Assembly: GCA_050291725.1 (NCBI GenBank)
Contig: JBNKKH010000032.1
Coordinates: 186,001-250,000 of the forward strand
Reading direction: 5' to 3'
DNA: 64,000 bases
Source: JAAGZL01 sp050291725
GTDB lineage: Bacteria > Pseudomonadota > Gammaproteobacteria > Chromatiales > Chromatiaceae
A program made the position numbers and the translations under genes. Under the pieces are notes generated by a model that was not told the origin of the DNA, did not search any database, and saw nothing but the letters and a program-made list of their open reading frames with translations. The stretch's first letter is position 1, and each line of letters begins with the position of its first letter. This document shows positions 1 to 8,703 of this stretch, one piece after another.

Positions 1-105
1 ATGATGGATTGCATAGGGCAAATGATATGGAAAGCCCAAACCAGTAACAGCGCACCAGACGAACAGGCATACCTTATGTGCGTAAAAAACCTACTTAAAA
101 AGTAG
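1..105 (+). CDS. possible 3' end of a coding sequence entering from the left edge
   Basis: The frame beginning at base 1 is open for 34 codons and ends with TAG at 103-105. It begins with two ATG codons, so it could be a very short gene or, as likely, the C-terminal tail of a gene starting upstream. The peptide has two cysteines and a basic end and shows no motif I recognise. It points toward the convergent copper genes. Nothing proves that it is translated. Confidence 0.25.
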   Translation: MMDCIGQMIWKAQTSNSAPDEQAYLMCVKNLLKK

Positions 106-190
106 AGGGTAGTTAGGAAAATTTAAACGTCTTACCGGAGTGCTACGAATTAGCTCATGTTAGACTCCAGTTTGTTTTCATCCAACCAAA

Positions 191-394
191 TCAAGCCTCA
201 CCTTCAAAAGTAAAGCCAGCATCTTCCACAGCCTTACGCACCAGATCATTGTCATCCAGACCTTCGACCTTCACTAGACCAGCATCTAGCATTACATCAA
301 CATCCGCCTCAGGCGCAACCGCTTTTATCGCCTGCTCCACAGAGCTTACACAACCACCACAACTCATACCTGAAACCCGAAATATACCAGACAT
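191..394 (-). CDS. HMA-domain copper chaperone (CopZ-like)
   Basis: A 67-residue protein made of a single heavy-metal-associated domain. The metal-binding loop GMSCGGC lies at about residues 9-15, giving the MxCxxC motif that binds Cu(I) in CopZ/Atx1-type chaperones and P-type ATPase N-termini. The start is ATG at 394, preceded by GGAG seven bases upstream; the ATG follows a TTG that has no better ribosome site. It lies 67 bases downstream of the copA stop on the same strand, so the two probably form a copper-handling operon in which the chaperone delivers Cu(I) to the exporter. A mercuric or other soft-metal ligand is possible but less likely given the neighbour. Confidence 0.85.
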   Translation of the reverse strand: MSGIFRVSGMSCGGCVSSVEQAIKAVAPEADVDVMLDAGLVKVEGLDDNDLVRKAVEDAGFTFEGEA

Positions 395-461
395 CAATCG
401 TCTCCAATTCTGCTGATTATCTTACAAACAGTAACTTCTTCGTTAATAGTGTAACAATAAT

Positions 462-2678
462 TTAAGCCTGTTTTCCGTATCTGCGTAACAGTAACGAATT
501 ACTCACCACGCTAACAGAAGACATAGCCATAGCCGCTCCTGCGACAACAGGGTTTAAAATAGCTAATGCGGCCAATGGAATAGCAACAACATTATAGATT
601 AGCGCCCAGAAGAGATTTTGGCGTATTTTCCTATAGGTTGCACTGGACATAGCAATGGCTTCCACCACCAAACGAGGATCACCCCGCATCAAGGTGATAC
701 CGGCGGTATGCATAGCGACATCTGTGCCGGTACCCATAGCCATTCCCACATCTGCAGCAGCCAGGGCCGGTGCGTCATTAATACCGTCTCCCACCATCGC
801 AACTTTGGCCCCTTTTGTCCGCAATTTCTCTACCTGTGCAGCCTTATCCTCAGGCAACACCTCTGCAATCACACTGTCTATCCCGATAGAGCTAGCTACA
901 GACTGGGCAGCATGGCGGTTGTCACCACTTAGCATTACGCTGGTTATCCCGCTACGCTTAAGGCTCTGCACCATATCTGCAACACCATCTTTAATCGGGT
1001 CGATAACCGCGATCATACCAAGCACAGACCTGTTTTCATCTAGATCAGCTACCCACATCAATGTCTGCCCCCTGGACTCGATGGATTGGGCCTGCTGTCT
1101 CATTGATTCTATCGGGATCTCCTGTTCCCGCATGAGACGTTCATTGCCTATCGCCAATCTGCGTCCATCCACCTCTGCCAATAACCCTCTACCCGGCACA
1201 CTCTTGAAGTTTTTTACTTGCAGTAGATCAACACTCTCATTTCTGGCGTGCTCCAATACCGCCCTGGCCAAAGGATGCTCACTCCCCTGCTGAGCTGACG
1301 CAGTAAGCTGCAGCAGTTTGTAATCGTCGCCATCAAGCGTAACGATCCGCTCTAATGTTGGAGTTCCTTTGGTCAGGGTTCCGGTCTTATCAAACACAAC
1401 AACATCCGTTTGATGGGCCAACTCCAGCGCCTGGGCATCCTTGATAAGAATGCCTTTTTTTGCGGCCACTCCAGTACCCACCATGATGGCCGTCGGGGTA
1501 GCTAACCCAAGGGCGCAAGGACAGGCAATAACCAACACCGATACTGCGGCCAGGAAGCCAACCTGTATTTCACCAAGCCATAGCCACCAGATAAAAAAAG
1601 TAATCAGAGAAACCAACACCACCACTGGAACAAAAATAGCGGAGATCCGGTCCACCAGCTTCTGCACGGGAGCCTTACTAGCCTGAGCATTCTCCACCAG
1701 TTTAATAATGTGCGCCAAAGTAGATTCGGTACCTACGTTAGTAGCCAGGATGCGCAACATGCCATCACCGTTAACCGAAGCTCCTGTAACCACATCCCCA
1801 GGCTCTTTGGAAACCGGCATGCTCTCACCAGTCAACATGGACTCATCCATCTGACTGCTTCCTTCAAGTATCAATCCATCTACTGGCAGTCGCTCTCCAG
1901 GACGCACAATAATCACTGCGTCACGCTGCACACTCTCAGCCGGCACTTCAACAATCCTGCCATCGAGTTCGATCCTGGCAGTTTCTGGACGCAAATCCAT
2001 CAGAGCGCGAATAGCAGAAGTCGCACTACGCTTAGCCCGCCCTTCCATCCATTTGCCGAACAGAACCAGAGTAATGATCATGGCTGAGGCTTCGAAATAG
2101 AGATGCCCTCCAGCCCCGCCGGTAAACACCACATAGGTACTCAAGCCCCAGGCAGCGCTGGTACCCATAACCACCAACACATCCATGTTACCCGCCCCAC
2201 CACGCAGGGATCGTATCGCTCCAATATAGAACTGCCCTCCACACAAGAACTGCACCAGACTGGCCAGGATAAACTGGAGCCACGGAAAAAGCGCGGCATC
2301 AACACCTAACGGCATTAGGAACATTGGCAATGCAAGAGGGAGCGTGAGCAGTGCGGAAACCAGCAGTCGATTCTGTTCCCGCTTATTCTGTTGCCGGGCC
2401 CGAGCATCGGCTTCGGCACGCTCCTGCGCTGTGGTGGTAGCTGGTGCAGCAGTGAATCCGGTTTTGGCAACTGCCGCAATCAAATCCTCCTGGCTAACAG
2501 CGCCAGAGTGAACTGTAAGCGAAGCCTTCTCTGTAGCCAGGTTTACCGCAGCTAACTCAACCCCAGACTGCTGCGATAAAACCTTTTCTAAACGACTAGA
2601 ACAGGCGGCACAGGTCATGCCGCTGATATCCAGCTCTATCAATTCAGTGGAAAGAGTGTTATCTATTTCGTTACTCAC
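462..2678 (-). CDS. copA: copper-exporting P1B-type ATPase CopA
   Basis: An inner-membrane ATPase that exports Cu(I) to the periplasm or supplies it to cuproenzymes. From the GTG start at 2678 it has 738 residues: one N-terminal HMA domain with the loop TCAAC at about 22-26, the transmembrane metal site CPC at 386-388, the phosphorylation motif DKTGT near 430, the P1B-specific SEHPLA motif and the hinge GDGINDAP near 630. An ATG further upstream (2765) keeps the frame open but would overlap the divergent hemH start, and the 29 extra residues look non-conserved, so the GTG is preferred. The ribosome site there (GGAG, about 12 bases away) is only moderate. The CPC motif with one MxCxxC domain supports copper rather than zinc or cadmium. 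The HMA chaperone follows it. Confidence 0.93.
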   Translation of the reverse strand: MSNEIDNTLSTELIELDISGMTCAACSSRLEKVLSQQSGVELAAVNLATEKASLTVHSGAVSQEDLIAAVAKTGFTAAPATTTAQERAEADARARQQNKREQNRLLVSALLTLPLALPMFLMPLGVDAALFPWLQFILASLVQFLCGGQFYIGAIRSLRGGAGNMDVLVVMGTSAAWGLSTYVVFTGGAGGHLYFEASAMIITLVLFGKWMEGRAKRSATSAIRALMDLRPETARIELDGRIVEVPAESVQRDAVIIVRPGERLPVDGLILEGSSQMDESMLTGESMPVSKEPGDVVTGASVNGDGMLRILATNVGTESTLAHIIKLVENAQASKAPVQKLVDRISAIFVPVVVLVSLITFFIWWLWLGEIQVGFLAAVSVLVIACPCALGLATPTAIMVGTGVAAKKGILIKDAQALELAHQTDVVVFDKTGTLTKGTPTLERIVTLDGDDYKLLQLTASAQQGSEHPLARAVLEHARNESVDLLQVKNFKSVPGRGLLAEVDGRRLAIGNERLMREQEIPIESMRQQAQSIESRGQTLMWVADLDENRSVLGMIAVIDPIKDGVADMVQSLKRSGITSVMLSGDNRHAAQSVASSIGIDSVIAEVLPEDKAAQVEKLRTKGAKVAMVGDGINDAPALAAADVGMAMGTGTDVAMHTAGITLMRGDPRLVVEAIAMSSATYRKIRQNLFWALIYNVVAIPLAALAILNPVVAGAAMAMSSVSVVSNSLLLRRYGKQA

Positions 2679-2750
2679 TGCTAACTTTTTCTCCACTAGT
2701 GTAAACTTCACATCTATACATACAGACAACAATAACCCAGGATAGCTCCC

Positions 2751-3770
2751 ATGACCCAATATCATGGCCCATTTCCAGGCAGTGACAAACCAGAAATCAC
2801 AGGGGTTTTACTGGTCAACCTGGGTACTCCAGACGCTCCCACCACCTCAGCAGTGCGGAGATACCTGGCGGAATTCCTCAGCGACCCCCGAGTGGTGGAG
2901 ATGCCGCGCCTGCTCTGGATGTTTATACTGCACGGCATCATCCTGCGCACCCGTCCTGCGCGCTCCGCAGCAGCCTATCGCAAGGTCTGGACCGATCGGG
3001 GCTCACCTCTGCTTGCCATCTCTCAGGACCAAGCGGCCGCCCTGCAGCAGCAGCTGGAGCAACAGTCAGACCAGCCTATGCGGGTGGAGTTAGCCATGCG
3101 CTACGGCAAACCATCCATCGCCAGCGGCCTGAACAGACTACGCCAAGCCAATGCTAGACGCATCATAGTGCTACCGCTCTATCCCCAATACTCAGCCACC
3201 ACCACCGCCTCCACCTTTGACGCCGTCTCCAAAGAACTACAACAGTGGCGCTGGCAACCGGACCTGGAGTTCATCAGTCACTATCACAACCATCCAGACT
3301 ACATCACTGCTCTAACCAAGAGCGTGCAAGATTATTGGCAACAGAACGGCCGACCAGAAAGGTTGCTGATATCGTTTCACGGCATTCCACAGGAGTACGC
3401 CGATGCAGGGGATCCTTATCAGGATGAGTGCAATACAACCGCAAAGTTACTTGCAGAGAAACTAGGACTTGATGCAGATGAGTGGGCTATATCGTTCCAG
3501 TCCCGCCTGGGTCGCAAGGAGTGGATCAAACCCTATACCGACGCAACCCTAAAACAGTGGGGTGCGACTGGAGTAAAGAACATGCATGTCATCTGCCCGG
3601 GTTTCCCTGCTGACTGCCTGGAGACTCTGGAAGAGATAGCGATCGAGAATAGAAATCTGTTTGTTGCGGCAGGCGGCGGCGAATACAGCTACATCCCTGC
3701 GCTAAACAGCTCACCTGAGCATATACAGATGCTGGCAGAAATCATTAAGGCGGCTCACAAATTAGATTAA
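2751..3770 (+). CDS. hemH: ferrochelatase HemH
   Basis: Inserts Fe(II) into protoporphyrin IX in the last step of protoheme synthesis; it is cytoplasmic or peripherally membrane-bound. The 339-residue length is usual for proteobacterial HemH. Visible family features are the N-terminal GVLLVNLGTPDAP, the segment WTDRGSPLL and the catalytic-histidine motif SFHGIP around residue 207. No C-terminal Fe-S cysteine cluster is evident, as in many bacterial forms. The start is ATG at 2751 with AGGA upstream. It is transcribed divergently from copA with about 70 bases between starts. The pairing is plausible because both serve metal and heme supply to respiratory oxidases, but no shared operator was identified. 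Confidence 0.95.
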   Translation: MTQYHGPFPGSDKPEITGVLLVNLGTPDAPTTSAVRRYLAEFLSDPRVVEMPRLLWMFILHGIILRTRPARSAAAYRKVWTDRGSPLLAISQDQAAALQQQLEQQSDQPMRVELAMRYGKPSIASGLNRLRQANARRIIVLPLYPQYSATTTASTFDAVSKELQQWRWQPDLEFISHYHNHPDYITALTKSVQDYWQQNGRPERLLISFHGIPQEYADAGDPYQDECNTTAKLLAEKLGLDADEWAISFQSRLGRKEWIKPYTDATLKQWGATGVKNMHVICPGFPADCLETLEEIAIENRNLFVAAGGGEYSYIPALNSSPEHIQMLAEIIKAAHKLD

Positions 3771-3845
3771 AAGCAAGCAGCTAATTTACACATGTAACAC
3801 AATTATTTGTTAGTTGAAAAATAAAAACCATAGAGGAGAAGCTCG

Positions 3846-4169
3846 GTGAACGAAGCAATAAAAAAAGACAATATTTTTATTAGAATTATAAAAAAGATAA
3901 TAAAATGGCTAATAATGCTGGCTGTTATTATAGGGTTTTTAATTTTTTACATAGACTACCGCTCAGATAAAAAGAAAGAGTTTTATCTTGAAACGTGGAC
4001 TGCAACAAAGGCTTCATGTAATGGAAATACTGAATGCATTGAGCATGCAAAAGCAAAATTCAAGCAGTGCTTTAAAGAAAACTACTATACAGAAAAAAAG
4101 GGAAGGTTTAATCGAGAGGATAAAGTAGATGAGGAAGGTCTCGAGTCTTGTATTAAGGGGGATAGTTAA
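3846..4169 (+). CDS. small single-pass membrane protein, unknown function
   Basis: A 107-residue protein with a GTG start at 3846 and a strong GAGGAG ribosome site five to nine bases upstream. A basic N-terminus is followed by one hydrophobic helix (about residues 17-36), then a lysine-rich polar domain with four cysteines (in SCNGNTEC, FKQC and LESC). The layout suggests an inner-membrane anchor with a periplasmic, possibly disulfide-bonded domain. I do not recognise the family. The gene is clearly more AT-rich than its neighbours, which may mean recent acquisition. It stands alone between hemH and the argG terminator. Confidence 0.6.
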   Translation: MNEAIKKDNIFIRIIKKIIKWLIMLAVIIGFLIFYIDYRSDKKKEFYLETWTATKASCNGNTECIEHAKAKFKQCFKENYYTEKKGRFNREDKVDEEGLESCIKGDS

Positions 4170-4286
4170 GGAATACAGCTAACCGGAGACTACAGAAGAT
4201 AACACAACAGTTGAGTTAAGCATTGACACTGGCGCCGAGAAGCTCTAGCTAATATTTGCCGTGATTCGCGTCCATTTGCGGACTAA

Positions 4287-4329
4287 AAACCACAAGGGGC
4301 TGACCCAACGGGCCAGCCCCTTGTGGTTT
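4287..4329 (-). terminator. intrinsic terminator of argG (possibly bidirectional)
   Basis: A perfect 16-bp inverted repeat (4287-4302 against 4314-4329) with an 11-base loop. It sits just past the argG stop. A short A-run on the plus strand at its left flank gives a U-run for leftward transcription, and the stem could also stop rightward transcription from the small membrane-protein gene. Confidence 0.85.
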
Positions 4330-4343
4330 GTATCTAGTTTAAC

Positions 4344-5564
4344 CTACTTGTTCAACTTAGCCGCCACCCGCAACCGCAGTGCATTTAGTTTAATAAAGCC
4401 CTCTGCATCTTTCTGATCATAGGCTCCAGCATCGTCTTCAAAGGTGGCTATAGACTCGTCGAACAGACTATTGGTATCGGACTTGCGTCCTACCACCATG
4501 ATGCCGCCCTTATACAATTTGAGACGCACCACGCCGTTGACCACGCTTTGGGTCTGATCAATAGCAGCCTGCAGCATGTAGCGCTCAGGACTAAACCAGT
4601 AGCCGTTGTAGACCATACTGGCATAGCGCGGCATCAGCTCATCTTTCAGATGGGCTGCCTCGCGATCCAGGGTCAAGGACTCTATGGCGCGATGCCCCTT
4701 GAGCATGATAGTGCCGCCTGGGGTTTCGTAACAGCCACGTGACTTCATACCCACATAGCGGTTTTCCACGATGTCGTCACGGCCAATACCGTTGGCACCA
4801 CCGATCTTGTTCAGGGTCTCCAGCACCGTGGCCGGGCTCATGGCCACACCATCAATGGCGACGATGTCACCCTTCTCGTAGGTTAGCTCAATATAGGTTG
4901 GTTCATCCGGGGCCTGCTCCGGTGAGACGGTCCAACGCCACATATCAGCAGCTGGCTCTGCCCATGGATCTTCCAGATCATAACCCTCGTAGGAGATGTG
5001 CAGCAGGTTGGCGTCCATAGAATAGGGAGATTTCTTGCCGGCACGCTTCATCTCTACCGGTATGCCGTGTTTCTCGGCATAGGCCATCAGCTTCTCGCGT
5101 GACAACAGATCCCACTCGCGCCAGGGGGCGATAACCATTACGTTGGGCTTCAGGGCATAGGCGCCAAGTTCAAACCGCACCTGATCATTACCCTTGCCGG
5201 TTGCACCGTGAGATATAGCATCGGCCCCAGTCTCGTTGGCGATTTCAATCAACCGCTTGGCGATCAGAGGGCGCGCAATAGAGGTACCAAGCAGGTATTC
5301 GCCTTCATAGATAGCATTGGCACGAAACATGGGGAAGACGTAGTCGCGTACGAACTCTTCGCGCAGATCATCAATATAGATCTCTTTTACTCCAGCCGCC
5401 TCAGCCTTGGCACGAGCAGGCTCTACCTCTTCCCCCTGACCTATATCAGCGGTAAAGGTTACCACATCGCAGCTATACTCCTCTTGCAGCCACTTGAGAA
5501 TGATAGAGGTATCCAGACCTCCAGAATAAGCCAATACCACTTTATTAACACCAGACTTAGACAT
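4344..5564 (-). CDS. argG: argininosuccinate synthase ArgG
   Basis: ATP-dependent ligation of citrulline and aspartate to argininosuccinate in arginine synthesis. The protein has 406 residues from ATG at 5564, which has AGGAG about eight bases upstream; an upstream in-frame start lacks such a site. The N-terminal PP-loop AYSGGLDTS (about residues 10-18) binds ATP, and the TADIGQGEE, SHGATGKGND and SPYSMDANLLH segments are typical of the bacterial family. The length is normal. It is monocistronic, ending at a strong hairpin, with no other arginine gene in the window. Confidence 0.97.
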   Translation of the reverse strand: MSKSGVNKVVLAYSGGLDTSIILKWLQEEYSCDVVTFTADIGQGEEVEPARAKAEAAGVKEIYIDDLREEFVRDYVFPMFRANAIYEGEYLLGTSIARPLIAKRLIEIANETGADAISHGATGKGNDQVRFELGAYALKPNVMVIAPWREWDLLSREKLMAYAEKHGIPVEMKRAGKKSPYSMDANLLHISYEGYDLEDPWAEPAADMWRWTVSPEQAPDEPTYIELTYEKGDIVAIDGVAMSPATVLETLNKIGGANGIGRDDIVENRYVGMKSRGCYETPGGTIMLKGHRAIESLTLDREAAHLKDELMPRYASMVYNGYWFSPERYMLQAAIDQTQSVVNGVVRLKLYKGGIMVVGRKSDTNSLFDESIATFEDDAGAYDQKDAEGFIKLNALRLRVAAKLNK

Positions 5565-5743
5565 TAAATTTACTCCTGAATCTGCGCCCATCTACTGAAA
5601 AACGGCATTATATAGCAAATGGCATATTGCTGGGAGATTGAGCCATATTTTTCTCTGTTTAGAAGCCACTCTCTACTAAACAGCCAAGGCCAAATAAACC
5701 ATAACCGACCATGAGACATGGTGCTTTTCAATAGTTGTACTAT

Positions 5744-5768
5744 ATTTACACACTGTGCGCATGTAAAT
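5744..5768. promoter_or_regulatory. inverted repeat upstream of the Lys-rich gene
   Basis: ATTTACA (5744-5750) and TGTAAAT (5762-5768) form a perfect 7-bp inverted repeat with an 11-base spacer. It lies about 40 bases before the start of the lysine-rich protein, where an operator or an AT-rich promoter element would be expected. No regulator is assigned. Confidence 0.35.
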
Positions 5769-5806
5769 TTTGGCGCTAATTTAACCTAATTTGAGGACTA
5801 TCTATA

Positions 5807-6010
5807 ATGGGCAAAAAGAAATCTGACAAAAGCGCTAAAGAGTTAAAGGAAAAGCAACGCAAAAAAGCTAAGCTAAAAAAGGCGCAAAAAGCTAAGAAGG
5901 CGCAAAAAGCTAAGAAGGCGAAAAAAGCTAAGAAGGCGCAAAAAGCTAAGAAGGCGAAAAAAGCGAAGAAAGCGAAGAAAGCGAAAAAAGCGAAAAAAGC
6001 TAAAAAGTAA
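5807..6010 (+). CDS. Lys/Ala/Gln repeat protein, possible nucleic-acid-binding basic protein
   Basis: A 67-residue, extremely basic protein. After about 20 mixed residues (MGKKKSDKSAKELKEK) it consists almost only of six-residue units of the types KKAKKA and QKAKKA, encoded by an imperfect 18-base tandem repeat from about 5870 to the stop. It starts at ATG 5807 with TTGAGG upstream and ends in front of a clear hairpin terminator, so it appears to be an expressed single gene. The composition resembles histone-H1-like or AlgP-like tails, and DNA or RNA compaction is a reasonable inference. No enzymatic domain is present. The repeat could vary in copy number between strains. Confidence 0.6.
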   Translation: MGKKKSDKSAKELKEKQRKKAKLKKAQKAKKAQKAKKAKKAKKAQKAKKAKKAKKAKKAKKAKKAKK

Positions 6011-6037
6011 GGTATCCCATACAGCAGACTAGAGAAA

Positions 6038-6067
6038 AAGATACCCGGACCCTATACCGGGTATCTT
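6038..6067. terminator. bidirectional intrinsic terminator
   Basis: An 11-bp perfect stem (6038-6048 against 6057-6067) with an 8-base loop. It is placed between the convergent lysine-rich gene and the HerA-like gene. The A-rich left flank supplies a U-run for the leftward transcript. Confidence 0.75.
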
Positions 6068-6080
6068 ACATAAGCTACGC

Positions 6081-7763
6081 TCAGCGCTCCTGTCGGCGCC
6101 ACTTCTGCACGATCATCTCTACATCAAGATCATCAGCACTCAACTGCCATTTTGCATAAAAATCTACATCATCACTGTTAGGCGTAGGATCGGGAGCCTG
6201 CATCATAAATCTTGTAGCAACCGGAACCGACTCTCCTAGGGCCAAAGCCTCACCCCGTGCCAAAGTAGAAAGAATATTTGTTATATCTGCTTCTGCGTCT
6301 GGAATCAGATCTCTTATATACTGCTGATCATCCGGGTTAGTCATGCGAAAACATACAAAGCTGCCACATTGGGCCAATACTGTTTCTGAGAGCTCATGCG
6401 GACGCTGGCTAACTACCATAAGCCCAACTCCGTATTTACGCCCCTCTTTCGCAATACGCTCCATGGAACGCCTAGTGCCTTCGTACTGAGTTTCATGGGA
6501 ACGTGGAATGTAGGCATGGGCCTCTTCACAAACCAACAGAATAGGGAAATCCCTGGACTTTTCGTTCCAGTAGTTCATCTCAAATGCTAGTCGTCCAATC
6601 TGGGCGGACACAGTTGGTCGCACATCAAAAGGAACCGAACTAAAATCAATCACATTTATCTGGCTTTTAGGAATAGACAATCCAACAAACTCTCGCAACA
6701 ACTCCGAGAGACTACCGGATGAATTGCGGCGCTTGGGTTTGAAAAGAAAGTCATAACGCACATCATTCATGCGACTCTGCAGCTTAATGAGAAACTCATC
6801 AAATTGACCATACAGCGGGCCTTTAGTCTTGCCAAAATCCTGCGTCTGTTCATTGGCCCGTTTAAACTGGTCAAATAGTTCATCCATCGAGAAGAATACT
6901 GGTGAATCTATCGATATCTGGGAGTTAGGTATCTCAGGATTAGCCTTAAGTCTAAGCTCATGTACCACCTCACGCAGATAGGCAATTTGTATGGTTGAAT
7001 TTGTGTCTTCCCGGTCAATCAAAAGATCCACCAGTTCTGCGAAAGTTAACAGCCAGTAAGGGATCTCTAGCTCCCTTGCATCAATGGCCTGCACCACATT
7101 TTTTTTGAAGGCCGTATGCCTCTTGCCAGCTTCATCGCTCCAAACATATTCGCCGTGTATATCCAATACGATAATATGGGCCTTGGGCATAACAGCGAGC
7201 GCACGCTGAAGCATATTGGCCACACCCCATGACTTACCTGAACCAGACTGCCCCAGAACCGCAACATGCCTACCAAACATAACTGAAGGGTTGAGGCAGA
7301 CACGCATAGAGGGGTGGGACGGCAAGTATCCCAGATTAAAGCCCATCGCTCGAAATTTCTCGAACATAACTCCAATCTGTCCGCTGGACATAATATGCAC
7401 CTCTGCTCCAGGTATCGGAAAATTACCCAGGCCGCGCTCAAACTTCCCAGCCTGATCAATCTCACCAACCGGCATTAGAGAGATATATCCTTTTCTAATG
7501 GTACGAGCAATATTGCTATCACCACCACTCCCTGATACAGCCTGAATTTCCTTATCATCCTCACTGGCACTAGTTACCAGGGCTACTATCTGGATATCGC
7601 GATCTTTGATGCGAACATATGAACCAACTTGACCAACTCTAACCGCCTCACCACCAACCAACAGCACTGGGAACCCATTTTCAATATCTACAGTAAGGGT
7701 GGCGGTCATACCGCTTCCACAAACTTCGGAAAGACGTCCTATCATTGTCGTGGTTTTTGTCAT
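6081..7763 (-). CDS. HerA-type hexameric ATPase / DUF87 helicase
   Basis: A 560-residue protein with an N-terminal HAS-barrel-like beta domain (about residues 8-65) and a FtsK/HerA ATPase core. Visible motifs are Walker A GQSGSGKS at 171-178, DIHGEY at 201-206, Walker B ILLVCEEAH at 408-416 and a SQRP sensor segment near 452. HerA proteins are ring-shaped DNA translocases that work with NurA nuclease in archaeal end resection. In bacteria they often pair with NurA, Sir2 or other nucleases in repair or anti-phage systems. Here no such partner is adjacent: mlaA lies upstream across a terminator and the lysine-rich gene converges downstream. The assignment to the HerA/DUF87 superfamily is firm; the biological role is not. 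Confidence 0.85.
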   Translation of the reverse strand: MTKTTTMIGRLSEVCGSGMTATLTVDIENGFPVLLVGGEAVRVGQVGSYVRIKDRDIQIVALVTSASEDDKEIQAVSGSGGDSNIARTIRKGYISLMPVGEIDQAGKFERGLGNFPIPGAEVHIMSSGQIGVMFEKFRAMGFNLGYLPSHPSMRVCLNPSVMFGRHVAVLGQSGSGKSWGVANMLQRALAVMPKAHIIVLDIHGEYVWSDEAGKRHTAFKKNVVQAIDARELEIPYWLLTFAELVDLLIDREDTNSTIQIAYLREVVHELRLKANPEIPNSQISIDSPVFFSMDELFDQFKRANEQTQDFGKTKGPLYGQFDEFLIKLQSRMNDVRYDFLFKPKRRNSSGSLSELLREFVGLSIPKSQINVIDFSSVPFDVRPTVSAQIGRLAFEMNYWNEKSRDFPILLVCEEAHAYIPRSHETQYEGTRRSMERIAKEGRKYGVGLMVVSQRPHELSETVLAQCGSFVCFRMTNPDDQQYIRDLIPDAEADITNILSTLARGEALALGESVPVATRFMMQAPDPTPNSDDVDFYAKWQLSADDLDVEMIVQKWRRQER

Positions 7764-7919
7764 GGCTATTTTTACCCTACTAATGCGCTAATTATTATCT
7801 AAAACCTACTTATCCAAGGTGACAGCATACCTCAGATAACCAGCCGGTTGTGTGAACAAAATCAACATTAGCATTTAACACAATTTCACGCCCAGCTGCA
7901 CGCGTAGTTATTGACATAA

Positions 7920-7947
7920 AAAAAGCCCCTCAACTGAGGGGCTTTTT
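7920..7947 (-). terminator. intrinsic terminator of mlaA
   Basis: The stem AAAAGCCCCTCA (7921-7932) pairs with 7935-7946 around a very short centre. Leftward transcription gives a GC-rich stem followed by a run of U, just beyond the mlaA stop codon. Confidence 0.9.
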
Positions 7948-7974
7948 GAAAATCAAATCTATTAGATAATGCAC

Positions 7975-8703
7975 TTACTCAAATATATCATCATCCAACG
8001 TAACTTCACCATCGTTCACATCATTGTCACGCTTCTGGATGTAAGCATCACGCATAAACTCGTACTTATCTAGCGCAGCCTCTTCTACAACATCACTAGC
8101 GCTTAGCAGATCAGCACGGGTATCAATAGCACGTAACGCGTATGTAGTATTTCTGACTTTAACAGGGTTCATGTGAACAACCGGGTCAGTAAACCAATCA
8201 CCAACTGATCCGACCACATCACGAGCACCACTCGGACCAAAAAATGGAAGTACGATGTAAGGGCCATGCCCAACACCCCAATAACCCAGGGTTTGACCAA
8301 AATCTTCGCCAGTCTTTTCAAGATTCATATTACTGGCAACATCGATAAAACCAAGTATTCCAACCGTGCTATTTACCACAACTCTGCCCACATCAGATGC
8401 AGATCTTTTGAGCTTGAACTGCAGCAGATTGTTAATTGCGGAACCAATATCATCCAGATTAGAGAAGAAGTTGGTTATACCCTTATCCACAGGGTCAGGC
8501 ATGACAGCGCGATAGCCCTTGGCTAGAGGCTTCATCAAAACCTTGTCCAACACCTCGTTGAACTGGAACATCACTCTGTTGAACCCTTCAATAGGATCCC
8601 GCGGATCGTTATAGCCGTTGGTGCTGGCACAGCCGGTAAGGGCTACTATAGCCAGAGTTACCACTGTTACCTTCAGCCTTTTAAGAAGACTTCCTCGCGC
8701 CAT
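7975..8703 (-). CDS. mlaA: MlaA (VacJ) outer-membrane lipoprotein
   Basis: The outer-membrane component of the Mla pathway, which removes misplaced phospholipids from the outer leaflet and passes them to periplasmic MlaC. The 242-residue precursor starts with a basic and hydrophobic signal and a lipobox ALTGC (cysteine at about residue 24). Family hallmarks follow: NDPRDPIEGFNRVMFQFNE, then the LPFFGPSGARD segment near residue 155 and DTRADLL near 195. The length is usual. The mlaBCDEF genes are not in the window, which is common because mlaA is often separate. It ends at its own terminator. Confidence 0.95.
   Translation of the reverse strand: MARGSLLKRLKVTVVTLAIVALTGCASTNGYNDPRDPIEGFNRVMFQFNEVLDKVLMKPLAKGYRAVMPDPVDKGITNFFSNLDDIGSAINNLLQFKLKRSASDVGRVVVNSTVGILGFIDVASNMNLEKTGEDFGQTLGYWGVGHGPYIVLPFFGPSGARDVVGSVGDWFTDPVVHMNPVKVRNTTYALRAIDTRADLLSASDVVEEAALDKYEFMRDAYIQKRDNDVNDGEVTLDDDIFE

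Noticed and set aside
655..1293. 212-residue plus-strand open frame inside copA
   Set aside because: It is the antisense shadow of a well-conserved gene, low in recognisable domains and without a ribosome site.
5870..6010. Short tandem repeats as a possible CRISPR or satellite array
   Set aside because: The repeats are 18 bases, contiguous without spacers and in frame, so they encode the Lys/Ala protein.
6081..7763. HerA-based defence system
   Set aside because: No nuclease, Sir2 or other effector gene adjoins; only the translocase is visible.
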